Assembly: GCF_900090205.1 (NCBI RefSeq)
Contig: NZ_LT607802.1
Location: 2,222,554 to 2,286,553 of the forward strand
Source of the DNA: Vogesella sp. LIG4
GTDB taxonomy: Bacteria; Pseudomonadota; Gammaproteobacteria; Burkholderiales; Chromobacteriaceae
DNA: 64,000 bases
Reading direction: 5' to 3'
Shown here in pieces: positions 1 to 7,901 of this stretch. Position 1 is the stretch's first letter, and every line of letters starts with the position of its first letter. Below the pieces are notes generated by a model. That model saw only the letters and a list, made by a program, of their open reading frames with translations, was not told the DNA's origin and ran no database searches. Both the position numbers and the translations under genes were made by a program.

Positions 1-1
1 G

Positions 2-520
2 TCGCGGCGAGTTACCGTCAGCCCGCCGCCGCCGGCGCTGGATGAGGCCGACCGCCGGCTGATCAGCGCGCTGGGCGACGGCCTGCCGCTGCTGCCATGC
101 CCGTTTCTGCCACTGGCCGCCGCCAGCGGCCTGGCCGAACAGGCGGTGCGCGAACGCTTGCAGGATTGGGAAACCAGCGGCGTGGTGCGCCGTTTCGGCT
201 TTGTGCTGCGCCATCACGAGCTGGGCTTTCGCGGCAACGCCATGTGCGTGTGGCAGGTGCCGGCCGCGGCGCGCGACGATATCGGCGCCCGCTTGGCCGG
301 CGATGCCGCGGTGTCGCTGTGCTATGCCCGCCCGCCGCTCGGCCCGCACTGGCCGTACAACCTGTTCTGCATGATCCATACCCGCGATGCCGACAGCGCA
401 CGGCGCGAGGTGCGGCGGCTGGCCGAGGAACACCTGCTGCTGCACGTGCCGCAGGCCATGCTGCTGTCCACCCGCCGCTACACCCAGCGCGGCGCCCGTT
501 ACCACCAGGAAACCACATGA
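2..520 (+). CDS. nirL: Siroheme decarboxylase subunit, NirL-like (5' partial)
   Basis: The reading frame is open from the window edge to a TGA at 518-520, so the start lies upstream. The N-terminal part shows the Lrp/AsnC-like opening of the Nir decarboxylase family (DRRLISALGDGLPLLPCPF), then RRFGFVLRHHELGF and HWPYNLFCMIH, which are typical of NirL/NirH halves. These subunits decarboxylate siroheme to didecarboxysiroheme in heme d1 synthesis for cytochrome cd1 nitrite reductase. The stop overlaps the start of the next gene (ATGA), so the two are probably translationally coupled. Assignment as NirL rather than another Nir subunit is inferred from motif style and from the NirGH fusion that follows. 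Confidence 0.8.
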   Translation, partial: SRRVTVSPPPPALDEADRRLISALGDGLPLLPCPFLPLAAASGLAEQAVRERLQDWETSGVVRRFGFVLRHHELGFRGNAMCVWQVPAAARDDIGARLAGDAAVSLCYARPPLGPHWPYNLFCMIHTRDADSARREVRRLAEEHLLLHVPQAMLLSTRRYTQRGARYHQETT

Positions 521-1503
521 ATGCTGCCTTGCCGCTGGATGTCATCGACAGCCTGATTATCGACCGCCTGCAGGGCGGCTTTCCGCTGCTGCCAGGGCCG
601 TTCGCACTCGCGGGCGAGCCGCTGGGCCTGTCGGCCGCCAAGCTGTGCGAGCGGCTGCAGTCGCTGCTGGATCGCAAGGTGCTGACCCGCTTCGGCCCCA
701 TGTACCAGGTGGAGCGCATGGGCGGCGCCTTCGTGCTGGCGGCGATGGTGGTGCCGGAGGCGCGCTACGACGCGGTGGCGGCGCAGCTGGACGCGCTGCC
801 GGCAGTGGCGCACAACTACCGCCGCGAGCACGAGCTGAACATGTGGTTCGTGCTGGCCACCAGCACGCCGGGGCGCATCTACGACGCCATGCTGGAGATC
901 GAGGAGGCCACCGGCCTGCGGGTGTACGACTTTCCCAAGCTGCGCGAGTACTACGTGGGCATGCAGTTCGCGGTGGGCGGCAGCGCCCCGGTGGGGCGGC
1001 GCGAGCTGGTGGCCGGCGATGCCGGCGCGGTGGCGCTGGACGACACCGACTGGCAGCTGATCCGCCGCACCCAGGGCGGGCTGCCGCTGCTGGCCGAGCC
1101 GTGGCAGCAGCTGGGCGCCGAGTTGGGCCTGGCGGCCGACGAGGTGTGCACGCGGCTGGCCGCCATGGTGCAGAACGGGGTGATCCGCCGTATCGGCGCG
1201 GTGCCCAACCACTACGCCATCGGCTATGCGGCCAACGGTATGGCGGTGTTCGATGTGGACGACGAGCAGGTGGATGCGCTGGGGCAGCAGGTGGGCGCGC
1301 AGCCCTTTGTCAGCCACTGCTACCGCCGGCTGCGGCGCCAGCCGGTGTGGCCGTACAACCTGTTCGCCATGTGCCACGGCCGCAGCCGCGACGAGGTGCA
1401 GGACCAGGTGGCGGCGATACGGCAGCAGCTGGGCGACGCCTGCCGCCGCCACGAGGTGCTGTTCTCCAGCCGCATCCTGAAGAAAAGCGGCTTGCGGGTG
1501 TGA
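517..1503 (+). CDS. nirGH: Siroheme decarboxylase, fused NirG-NirH type
   Basis: This 328-residue protein contains two consecutive AsnC-type siroheme decarboxylase domains. Domain 1 (about residues 1-155) has RLQGGFPLLPGPF, VLTRFGPMYQ and AHNYRREHELNMWFVLA, as in NirG/NirD. Domain 2 (about 170-328) has RRTQGGLPLLAEPW, VIRRIGAVPNHY and QPVWPYNLFAMCHG, as in NirH/NirL. In Pseudomonas aeruginosa nirD, nirL, nirG and nirH are four separate genes; here two are one polypeptide. It starts with an ATGA overlap on the preceding gene. The role is decarboxylation of siroheme in heme d1 synthesis. No stop or ribosome site separates the two halves, so this is a real fusion. Confidence 0.85.
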   Translation: MNAALPLDVIDSLIIDRLQGGFPLLPGPFALAGEPLGLSAAKLCERLQSLLDRKVLTRFGPMYQVERMGGAFVLAAMVVPEARYDAVAAQLDALPAVAHNYRREHELNMWFVLATSTPGRIYDAMLEIEEATGLRVYDFPKLREYYVGMQFAVGGSAPVGRRELVAGDAGAVALDDTDWQLIRRTQGGLPLLAEPWQQLGAELGLAADEVCTRLAAMVQNGVIRRIGAVPNHYAIGYAANGMAVFDVDDEQVDALGQQVGAQPFVSHCYRRLRRQPVWPYNLFAMCHGRSRDEVQDQVAAIRQQLGDACRRHEVLFSSRILKKSGLRV

Positions 1504-1597
1504 GCCTGCCGCCATCTGCTTTGCATATACAGCTTGCCGCCGGCCGGCGATCCCGATACAACTATCGATAAGAACAAATGCTGTACGGGGGAGGAGT

Positions 1598-2374
1598 ATG
1601 ACGGGGCAGTGCATGCGGCGGCTGTGGGCCGTGCTGTTGTGCTGGGGCCTGCTGGCGCCGGCGCTGGCGGCCGACATCAGCTACATGGTGATCGAGCAGG
1701 TGGAGCCGTTCCAGATCGTGACGCGCGACGACCCGATGCATGGCGGCCTGGTAACCGAAATCGTGCGCCAGGTGTTCCACGGCAGCCCGCACCGGATTCA
1801 CCCGATAGTGGCGCCGGGGCCACGGATGGCATCGCTGCGCAGCAGCGGGCAGACGCCCAACTGGCTGAGCTACGGCGCCAGGCCCTGGCTGCAGCCGGGC
1901 TGGCAGATGTCGCAGCAGCCCATCTTCAGCTGGCACCACGTACTGGCGGTGCCCAGGAGCAGCCGCTTCCGCTATCACCGGCTCCGCGACCTGTTCGAGC
2001 AGCAGCTGATCCTGATGCACGGTTACGACTACCCGGGGCTGGACAACTACCTGCGCAGCAAATCGGCGCAGGGCCGCATCATCGACCAGCGCGCGCTGTC
2101 GCAGGACAGCGCCATCCGCATGCTGCGCGCCGGGCGCGGCGTGGGCTATGTCGATACCGAGATGCGGCTGCTATACAACCTGCGCGAGCAGGGGCTGTCG
2201 CCGGACGACTTCCGTTTCTACGACCTGTCGGCGGTGATACCGGTGATCGACATCCACCTGATGTACGACCGCAGCATGCCGGAGGAGGTCAAGACCCTGA
2301 TTGACAGCCGGCTGGCGCAGATGCGCCAGAGCGGCCAGCTGGCCGCCATGGTGCGGCACTATCGCTTGCACTAG
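1598..2374 (+). CDS. Periplasmic solute-binding-like protein (family 3 type)
   Basis: The protein has 258 residues with an N-terminal signal peptide (MRRLWAVLL then a hydrophobic run ending ALAA). The rest resembles extracellular solute-binding proteins of family 3 and their orphan relatives without a permease. A GGAGGAG-like site ends a few bases before the ATG; an internal ATG at 1613 would still keep the whole signal peptide. No ABC permease or ATPase lies nearby, so ligand and partner are unknown. It sits between nirGH and nirJ but nothing in it suggests a role in heme d1 synthesis. Similar orphan proteins recur at 9863 and 52426. Confidence 0.7.
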   Translation: MTGQCMRRLWAVLLCWGLLAPALAADISYMVIEQVEPFQIVTRDDPMHGGLVTEIVRQVFHGSPHRIHPIVAPGPRMASLRSSGQTPNWLSYGARPWLQPGWQMSQQPIFSWHHVLAVPRSSRFRYHRLRDLFEQQLILMHGYDYPGLDNYLRSKSAQGRIIDQRALSQDSAIRMLRAGRGVGYVDTEMRLLYNLREQGLSPDDFRFYDLSAVIPVIDIHLMYDRSMPEEVKTLIDSRLAQMRQSGQLAAMVRHYRLH

Positions 2375-2420
2375 CGGCTGCGCTAGCGCGGCGTGCGGCC
2401 AACCCCTGGGAGGCCGGCGT

Positions 2421-3278
2421 TCAGACGCTTTGCGCGCGCCCCAGCCGGTTCAGCCACAGCGAGGCCAGGATCACCGCGCCACCCAGCGCCAGTCGCTGCA
2501 GGTTGGCGTGGTGGTTCCAGATCAGCACATTCACCAGCAGCCCGGCCGGCACGTGCAGCTCGTTCATGATCGCCAGCGTGCCGGCGCTGACCTGCGCGCT
2601 GCCCTTCACCCACCAGTACATGCCCAGCGCGGTGGCGAACAGCCCCATATAGACCAGCACGCTCCACTGTATGGTGCTGTGCGGCAGCTTCGCCGGGTTG
2701 CCGAACAGCAGGAAGGACGGCAACGCCACCAGCAGCGCACCCAGGAAGAAATGGCCGAAGTAGCGGTGCAGCGGCAGTTGCTGCGGGTAGTTTTGCAGCA
2801 GGCGGCGGCACAGCACCTGGCCGGCGGCAAAGGTGAAGTTGGCCAGCTGCAGCAGCAGAAAGCCCAGCAGGTATTCGCCCTGCAGCGGCTGGAAGCGGAT
2901 GACGATGCCGCCGCCCACCGCCACCGCGGCGGCCAGCAGCGCCCAGCGGTTGAGGCGGCGCGACAGTGCATCGTCCAGCAGGGTGACGTAGATCGGCGTC
3001 AGCACGGTGAACAGCAGCACCTCCGGCACGGTCAGCACGGCAAAACTGCGGTACAGGCACAGGTAGGTGATGCCGAACTGCAGCGCGCCGGCCAGCCAGA
3101 AGCCGCCGGCCAGCCGCTGCGGCAGCCCGCGCCACACGGTAAACGGCAGGAACACGGCGGTGGCGATCAGCACGCGCAGCAGCACGGCAAAGTCGCTGTC
3201 CACCTGCGCCGCCAGGTACTGGCCGATCAGGCTGAAGGAAAACGCCCACAGAATGGTGACGATGATCAGGTAAGGCAT
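2421..3278 (-). CDS. EamA/DMT-family transporter
   Basis: The protein has 285 residues and about ten hydrophobic segments arranged as two EamA repeats. The N-terminus MPYLIIVTILWAFSFSLIG is typical of drug/metabolite transporter permeases of the inner membrane. The start at 3278 was chosen because it opens the first membrane segment; a longer in-frame extension upstream is polar and unlike the family. The substrate cannot be told from sequence; members export amino acids, amines or other small metabolites. It is transcribed against the nir genes on both sides, so it is an independent unit inside the cluster. Confidence 0.82.
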   Translation of the reverse strand: MPYLIIVTILWAFSFSLIGQYLAAQVDSDFAVLLRVLIATAVFLPFTVWRGLPQRLAGGFWLAGALQFGITYLCLYRSFAVLTVPEVLLFTVLTPIYVTLLDDALSRRLNRWALLAAAVAVGGGIVIRFQPLQGEYLLGFLLLQLANFTFAAGQVLCRRLLQNYPQQLPLHRYFGHFFLGALLVALPSFLLFGNPAKLPHSTIQWSVLVYMGLFATALGMYWWVKGSAQVSAGTLAIMNELHVPAGLLVNVLIWNHHANLQRLALGGAVILASLWLNRLGRAQSV

Positions 3279-3455
3279 GGCAATCGGTTTGTAAACGGTA
3301 TCGGGCCGAGATGATAGGCGCAGACGGCCCGGCGGGAAAGCCGTGGCGGCGCCCAGTGTGTTCTGTGCCGGGGCGTCCCCGGGGCTACACTGAAAGGGTG
3401 CGCACAGGCGCACGATGCACTGCCCGCTGCATGCCGGCGGGCAAGGAGTATGGTC

Positions 3456-3662
3456 ATGTCTTCCCTACGCAGACAGCGCGGCTGGTACAACGGCGCCCTC
3501 ATGATGGCGCTGGTACTGGTCTTGGTGCTGTTCATGGCGCAGCCGTGGATTCCGCTGCTGCTGCTGGCTGCCCTGGGCAGCGCGGCAGTGGTCACCTTCA
3601 CCATGCGCGGTGGCAGCTTCCTGAAAGAGTGGTACCGGCAACACCATCCGCACCTGCATTGA
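3456..3662 (+). CDS. Small membrane protein, unknown function
   Basis: A 68-residue protein with a basic N-terminus (MSSLRRQRGWYNG), two closely spaced hydrophobic segments (about residues 15-30 and 33-47) and a basic, His-rich C-terminus. The site AAGGAG at 3443-3448 is about 7 bases before the ATG at 3456; an ATG at 3450 is too close to that site. I do not recognise a family. It is upstream of and in the same direction as nirJ, but a candidate Dnr operator lies between them, so it need not be co-transcribed. Confidence 0.55.
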   Translation: MSSLRRQRGWYNGALMMALVLVLVLFMAQPWIPLLLLAALGSAAVVTFTMRGGSFLKEWYRQHHPHLH

Positions 3663-3680
3663 GCGCCGTTTGACTGGCGC

Positions 3681-3694
3681 TTGACTGCAGTCAA
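3681..3694. promoter_or_regulatory. Candidate Fnr/Dnr-type operator upstream of nirJ
   Basis: The 14-base sequence TTGACTGCAGTCAA is a perfect inverted repeat of the form TTGAC-N4-GTCAA. It closely resembles the TTGAT-N4-ATCAA box of Fnr/Anr/Dnr regulators. It ends 56 bases before the nirJ start, and a Dnr-like regulator is encoded at 6586. Regulation of nirJ-nirN by that protein is inferred. Confidence 0.6.
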
Positions 3695-3750
3695 TGAGAT
3701 TGCCGCTGGCAACACCGACGATGACGCCATTGTTATCGCCGGAGGCTGTC

Positions 3751-4959
3751 ATGTTGCGTCTGAGCCATTACCTGCACACCCTGCTGCACCCGGCGCCGCT
3801 GGCGTCAGCGCGACCGCCGGCCGGCCCGGTGGTGATCTGGAACCTGATCCGCCGCTGCAACCTTACCTGCCAGCACTGCTATTCCACCTCCGCCGACAAG
3901 GATTTCGACGGCGAACTGTCCACCGATGAAGTGTTCACGGTGCTGGACGACCTGTACGCCTTCGGCGTGCGGGTGCTGATCCTGTCCGGCGGCGAGCCAC
4001 TGCTACGGCCGGACATCTTCACCATCGGCCGCCGCGCGCGCGACATGGGCTTCTACGTGGGGCTGTCCAGCAACGGCACGCTGATCGATGCGGCCAACGT
4101 TGGCCGCATCGCCGATACCGGCTTCGACTACGTGGGCGTGAGCCTGGACGGCATCGGCGCCACCCACGACCGCTTCCGCCGCATGGATGGCGGCTTTGCG
4201 CGCGCGCTGGACGGCATCTGCCTGGCGCGCGACGTGGGCATCAAGGTGGGCGTGCGCTACACCATGACCGAGGACAACGCCCACGACCTGCCGGCGCTGC
4301 TGCAACTGGTGGCGGACGAGGGCATCGACAAGTTCTACTTCTCGCACCTGAACTACGCCGGGCGCGGCAACAAGCACCGCGACAGCGACGCGCGCCACGC
4401 GCGCACCCGCTGGGCGATGGACCTGCTGCTGGACGCCTGCCATGCGCACCTGCGGGCCGGCGACCCGCGCGACTTCGTTACCGGCAACAACGACGCCGAC
4501 GGCATCTACCTGCTGCAGTGGGCGGCGCGGCACTACCCGGCCGAGGCGCCGGCGCTGCAGCAGCGGCTGCTGCAGTGGGGCGGCAACGCCAGCGGTGTCA
4601 ATGTGGCCAATATCGATAACGTCGGCAATGTGCATCCGGACACCATGTGGTGGCAGGTGACGCTGGGCAATGTGCGCGAGCGGCCGTTTTCCGCCATCTG
4701 GCCGGATACCAGCCACCCGCTGATGGCCGGGCTCAAGCAGCGGCCGCGGCCGGTGACCGGGCGCTGCGCCGCCTGCGCCCACCTGGCGATCTGCAACGGC
4801 AACACCCGCGTGCGCGCCTGGCAGCTTACCGGCGACTACTGGGCGGCCGACCCGGCCTGTTACCTCACCGACGCCGAAATCGGCGTGACGCCGGGCAGCT
4901 ACACCCTGCCGGCGCTGACGCCGTGGCGACGCGGCAGCATCCGGGAGGTGCAGGCATGA
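3751..4959 (+). CDS. nirJ: Heme d1 biosynthesis radical SAM protein NirJ
   Basis: The 402-residue protein carries the radical SAM cluster motif C36-x3-C40-x2-C43 (RRCNLTCQHCY), followed by LSGGEPLLRPD and SLDG segments of the SAM-binding barrel. Its C-terminus has further cysteines (TGRCAACAHLAICNGN and ACY) consistent with an auxiliary Fe-S site. NirJ installs the oxo groups on didecarboxysiroheme during heme d1 synthesis. GGAGG at 3741-3745 decides the ATG at 3751 over upstream in-frame ATGs. The stop overlaps the nirN start (ATGA). A 22-base perfect palindrome made of two copies of the window's abundant 10-mer lies inside the coding sequence at 4088-4109. Confidence 0.92.
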   Translation: MLRLSHYLHTLLHPAPLASARPPAGPVVIWNLIRRCNLTCQHCYSTSADKDFDGELSTDEVFTVLDDLYAFGVRVLILSGGEPLLRPDIFTIGRRARDMGFYVGLSSNGTLIDAANVGRIADTGFDYVGVSLDGIGATHDRFRRMDGGFARALDGICLARDVGIKVGVRYTMTEDNAHDLPALLQLVADEGIDKFYFSHLNYAGRGNKHRDSDARHARTRWAMDLLLDACHAHLRAGDPRDFVTGNNDADGIYLLQWAARHYPAEAPALQQRLLQWGGNASGVNVANIDNVGNVHPDTMWWQVTLGNVRERPFSAIWPDTSHPLMAGLKQRPRPVTGRCAACAHLAICNGNTRVRAWQLTGDYWAADPACYLTDAEIGVTPGSYTLPALTPWRRGSIREVQA

Positions 4960-6497
4960 AGCGCCAGCTGCTGTTGCTGTTGACTGCCCTGCTGCCGCTG
5001 GCGGCGCAGGCCGACCCGGCGGCGCTGTACCAGCAGCACTGCCAGAGCTGCCACGGCGCCGAGCGCATGGGGGCAATGGCGCCGGCGCTGCTGCCGCAGA
5101 GCCTGGAGCGGCTGAAGCCGGCCGAGGTGCTGGCCACCATCCGCGACGGCCGCACCGCCACGCAGATGGCCGGCTTTGCCGGCCGGCTGTCCGATGCCGA
5201 CATCCGCGCACTGGCCGGCTGGCTGGCCACCCCGCCGGCCACGCCGCCGGCCTGGCGCGAGGCGGATACCGCGGCCTCGCGCATCCAGTATGTCAATCCG
5301 GCCAGCCTGCCGGCCAGGCCGCAGTTTGCGGCGGGCATCGACCCGCGCAACCTGTTCGTGGTGGTGGAAGCGGGCGATCACCACGTCACCGTGCTGGATG
5401 GCGACCGCTTCCAGCCGCTTACCCGTTTCCAGAGCCGCTTCGCGCTGCATGGCGGGCCCAAGTTCTCGCCGGACGGGCGCTTTGTCTACTTTGCCAGCCG
5501 TGATGGCTGGATCAGCCAGTACGACCTGTACACGCTGCAGACCGTGGCGGAGATCCGCGTCGGGCTGAACACCCGCAACCTGGCGGTATCGGCCGATGGC
5601 CGCTGGGTGCTGGCCGGCAACACCCTGCCGCAGTCCCTGGTGCTGCTGGACGCCAACGGCCTCAAACCGGTGAAGACCTACCCGGTGCAGGATCGCGGCG
5701 GCAAGCCGTCGCGGGTATCGGCGGTGTACGACGCCGCACCGCGCAACAGCTTCGTCGTAGCGCTGAAGGATGCCGCCGAGCTGTGGGAAATCTCCTACGA
5801 CCCCAAGGCGGCGCCGATCTACCCCGGCTACGTGCACGACTACCAGATGGGCGAGGGCCTGGCGCTGCCCGGCTACCTCAACCCGCGCGTGACGCCGCTG
5901 GACATGGTGCTGGACGACTTCTTCTTTGACGACAGCTACCGCCACGTGATGGCGGCCTCGCGCGACGGCCACGCCCAGGTGATCAACCTGGACAGCCGCA
6001 GCAAGGTGGCCGAGCTGCCGCTGGACGGCATGCCGCACCTGGGCTCCGGCATCACCTTCGAACAGGACGGCCACCACTACATGGCCACGCCGAACCTCAA
6101 CAGCGGCCGGGTGACGGTGATAGACATGGACCGCTGGCAGGTGGCGGCCAATATCGCCACGCCGGGGCCGGGCTTCTTCCTGCGCAGCCACGACAACACG
6201 CCGTACGCCTGGGTGGACGCCATGATGTCGCCGCAGCGCGACACGCTTTCCATCATCGACAAGCGCAGTTTCAAGGTGGTGCGCCAGCTCACGCTGCGGC
6301 CGGGCAAGACCAATGCCCACGTGGAGTTCACCCGCGACGGCCGCTACGCGCTGGTGAGCATCATGGAAACGCCGGGCGAGCTGGTGGTGGTGGATGCCGC
6401 CACCTTCCGCGAAGTGGCGGCGCTGCCGATGATGAAGCCCATCGGCAAGTACAACGTTTACAACAAGGTGACGCGCTCCAGTGGGACTAGTCATTAG
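4956..6497 (+). CDS. nirN: Cytochrome c / d1-type dehydrogenase NirN
   Basis: A 513-residue periplasmic protein. A signal peptide ends around A19. A c-type heme site follows (C29-QS-C32-H33), then a long beta-propeller domain of the cytochrome cd1 fold (repeats such as KFSPDGRFVYFASRDGW and VEFTRDGRYALVSI), ending near NVYNKVTRSSGTSH. NirN is a NirS paralogue that completes heme d1 by oxidising dihydro-heme d1. A catalytic cd1 nitrite reductase (NirS) is less likely because of the close coupling with nirJ and the single short cytochrome domain. It is translated from an ATGA overlap with nirJ. Confidence 0.87.
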   Translation: MKRQLLLLLTALLPLAAQADPAALYQQHCQSCHGAERMGAMAPALLPQSLERLKPAEVLATIRDGRTATQMAGFAGRLSDADIRALAGWLATPPATPPAWREADTAASRIQYVNPASLPARPQFAAGIDPRNLFVVVEAGDHHVTVLDGDRFQPLTRFQSRFALHGGPKFSPDGRFVYFASRDGWISQYDLYTLQTVAEIRVGLNTRNLAVSADGRWVLAGNTLPQSLVLLDANGLKPVKTYPVQDRGGKPSRVSAVYDAAPRNSFVVALKDAAELWEISYDPKAAPIYPGYVHDYQMGEGLALPGYLNPRVTPLDMVLDDFFFDDSYRHVMAASRDGHAQVINLDSRSKVAELPLDGMPHLGSGITFEQDGHHYMATPNLNSGRVTVIDMDRWQVAANIATPGPGFFLRSHDNTPYAWVDAMMSPQRDTLSIIDKRSFKVVRQLTLRPGKTNAHVEFTRDGRYALVSIMETPGELVVVDAATFREVAALPMMKPIGKYNVYNKVTRSSGTSH

Positions 6498-6517
6498 GAG
6501 CTAGCCGTCACCCTCTT

Positions 6518-6539
6518 CCGGCGCATGGCAGTGCGCCGG
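6518..6539 (+). other. Hairpin between nirN and the Crp/Fnr gene
   Basis: CCGGCGCA at 6518-6525 pairs with TGCGCCGG at 6532-6539 around a 6-base loop. No T-run follows, so it is at best a weak or Rho-assisted terminator, or an mRNA-stabilising hairpin. Confidence 0.4.
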
Positions 6540-6585
6540 CGGCCGGCGTAGCCTTGCGCCAGATATTTTCATCGTCGAGGGCAGT

Positions 6586-7263
6586 ATGTCACCGATAGAC
6601 GTTTCGGCGTTTCTGAGTCACCAGCCGTTGTTCCAGCAACTGTCACCGGCGCAGCTGCAGGCGCTGGTGCCGGCCACGCGCGAGCTGCGCGGGCTGAAAG
6701 GGCAGGTGATCTTTCAGCGGGGCGATACCTGCGACGGCATGTATTTGCTGGTGTACGGCAAGGTCAAGCTGGCCCTCAGCTCCAACGGCGGGGTGGAAAA
6801 GGTGGTGGAGATCCTGCACCCGGGGCAGAGCTTCGGCGAGGCGGTGATGTTCCTCAACCAGCCGTTCCCGGTGATGGCACAGTTCATCGAGGACGGCCTG
6901 CTGCTGCATGTCAGCTCGCATGCGATCCGCGCCGCCATCGTCAGCGACCCCGGCTTTGCGCAGCGCATGCTGGCCGGCCTGGCGCTGCGCCTGCACAACC
7001 TGATGCGCGATGTGGCGCGCTACTCGGTGGAAAACGCCTCGCAGCGGGTGGCCGGCTACCTGCTGCAGCTGCAGCGCCAGCGCGGCGACAGTGTGGTGCG
7101 GCTGGCGGTGAACAAGAACGTGATCGCCTCGCGCCTCAACATCACCCCGGAAACCTTCTCGCGCGTGCTGCACAGCCTGGTGGAGCAGGGCGCGATAGCG
7201 GTGCGCGGCCGCGACATCGACATCATCGACCCGCCCTTGCTGCAACAGCTGGAAACGCAGTAA
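6586..7263 (+). CDS. dnr: Crp/Fnr-family regulator, Dnr-like
   Basis: A 225-residue transcription factor with a cyclic-nucleotide-like sensor domain (about residues 15-125, with GQSFGEAVMF), a dimer helix, and a C-terminal winged helix with VIASRLNITPETFSRVLHSL as the recognition region. The N-terminal Fe-S cysteines of Fnr/Anr are absent, which fits the Dnr/NNR group that responds to nitric oxide, probably through heme. Its place directly after nirJ-nirN and the TTGAC-N4-GTCAA site upstream of nirJ support control of denitrification genes. NO sensing is inferred from family and context. Confidence 0.83.
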   Translation: MSPIDVSAFLSHQPLFQQLSPAQLQALVPATRELRGLKGQVIFQRGDTCDGMYLLVYGKVKLALSSNGGVEKVVEILHPGQSFGEAVMFLNQPFPVMAQFIEDGLLLHVSSHAIRAAIVSDPGFAQRMLAGLALRLHNLMRDVARYSVENASQRVAGYLLQLQRQRGDSVVRLAVNKNVIASRLNITPETFSRVLHSLVEQGAIAVRGRDIDIIDPPLLQQLETQ

Positions 7264-7287
7264 GGGCACGGCTTGCCTGTGCTGGCG

Positions 7288-7323
7288 ATGCGGCCAACCT
7301 TTACAGGGTTGGCCGCATTTTTC
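7288..7323 (+). terminator. Terminator built from an inverted pair of the 10-mer GTTGGCCGCA
   Basis: Arms 7288-7299 and 7307-7318 are perfectly complementary, with a 7-base loop and a following T-run. The arms are exactly the window's repeated word in opposite orientation. It lies 25 bases after the dnr stop. Confidence 0.75.
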
Positions 7324-7341
7324 ATGGCGGCCGTGCAGCTT

Positions 7342-7757
7342 GGGCCGAGCGTAGCGAAGCCCAACGTTTACCGTATGGTTTGCTTAGTGGTAGGGCGGAA
7401 GCCGCAAAGCGGCGTTCCGCCATGCGGCCAAATTTATTTCCGCATGACGAAACGCCCTGTAGGGCGGGTTGGCCGCAAGCCATACCCGCGCGCAGTTGTC
7501 GGTGCTCGCGGGTATGAACCTCTGGTTCAACCCGCCCTACGTGATGTGTAGGTTGGGCCGAGCGTAGCGAAGCCCAACGCTTACCGCGTGGTTTGCTCAG
7601 TGGTAGGGCGGAAGCCGCAAAGCGGCGTTCCGCAGCCATGCGACCAGGCTTGCTCCCGCATGACGAAACGCCCTGTAGGGCGGGTTGGCCGCGGCCATAC
7701 CCGCGCGCAGTTGTCGGTGTACGCGGGTATGAACCGCTGGTTTAACCCGCCCTACGT
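7342..7757. repeat. Tandem intergenic repeat, two units of about 213 bases
   Basis: Unit 1 (7342-7554) and unit 2 (7555-7757) share the order GGGCCGAGCGTAGCGAAGCC, then TAGGGCGGAAGCCGCAAAGC, then CGAAACGCCCTGTAGGGCGG, then ACCCGCGCGCAGTTGTCGGT, then AACCCGCCCTAC. Many internal arms are mutually complementary (for example TAGGGCGGGTT with AACCCGCCCTA), so each unit can fold. Short open frames here are artefacts of the repeat. The remainder of 7264-7901 contains only the terminators listed separately. Confidence 0.85.
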
Positions 7758-7846
7758 GCCGCGTAGTGCGGATGCGCTGCGCTTATCCTGGCTACGGATG
7801 GCGTAGAGAGGAAACCACCATGCGGCCAACCCTGGGCGGCTGCAAT

Positions 7847-7876
7847 AAAAATGCCGCTCATTGCTGAGCGGCATTT
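7847..7876 (-). terminator. Terminator downstream of kynU
   Basis: AAATGCCGCTCA and TGAGCGGCATTT form a strong stem around TTGC, with A/T runs on both sides, so it could act in either direction. It lies 26 bases beyond the kynU stop on the minus strand. Confidence 0.75.
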
Positions 7877-7901
7877 TCGCGTTTACGTGCTGGCTACAGG
7901 C

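Noticed and set aside
4899..6494. Long minus-strand frame opposite nirN
   Set aside because: Low-complexity His/Val/Arg/Gly translation typical of antisense high-GC frames; the plus strand encodes a recognisable cytochrome.
4956..6497. Catalytic cd1 nitrite reductase NirS
   Set aside because: One c-type heme site and overlap with nirJ fit NirN; NirS is usually the first gene of the cluster and would lie upstream of the window.
7273..7806. Small open frames in the tandem repeats (similar ones at 48893-49191)
   Set aside because: The same peptide pieces (for example VGRKPQSGVP) recur because the DNA is repeated; there is no ribosome site or domain.
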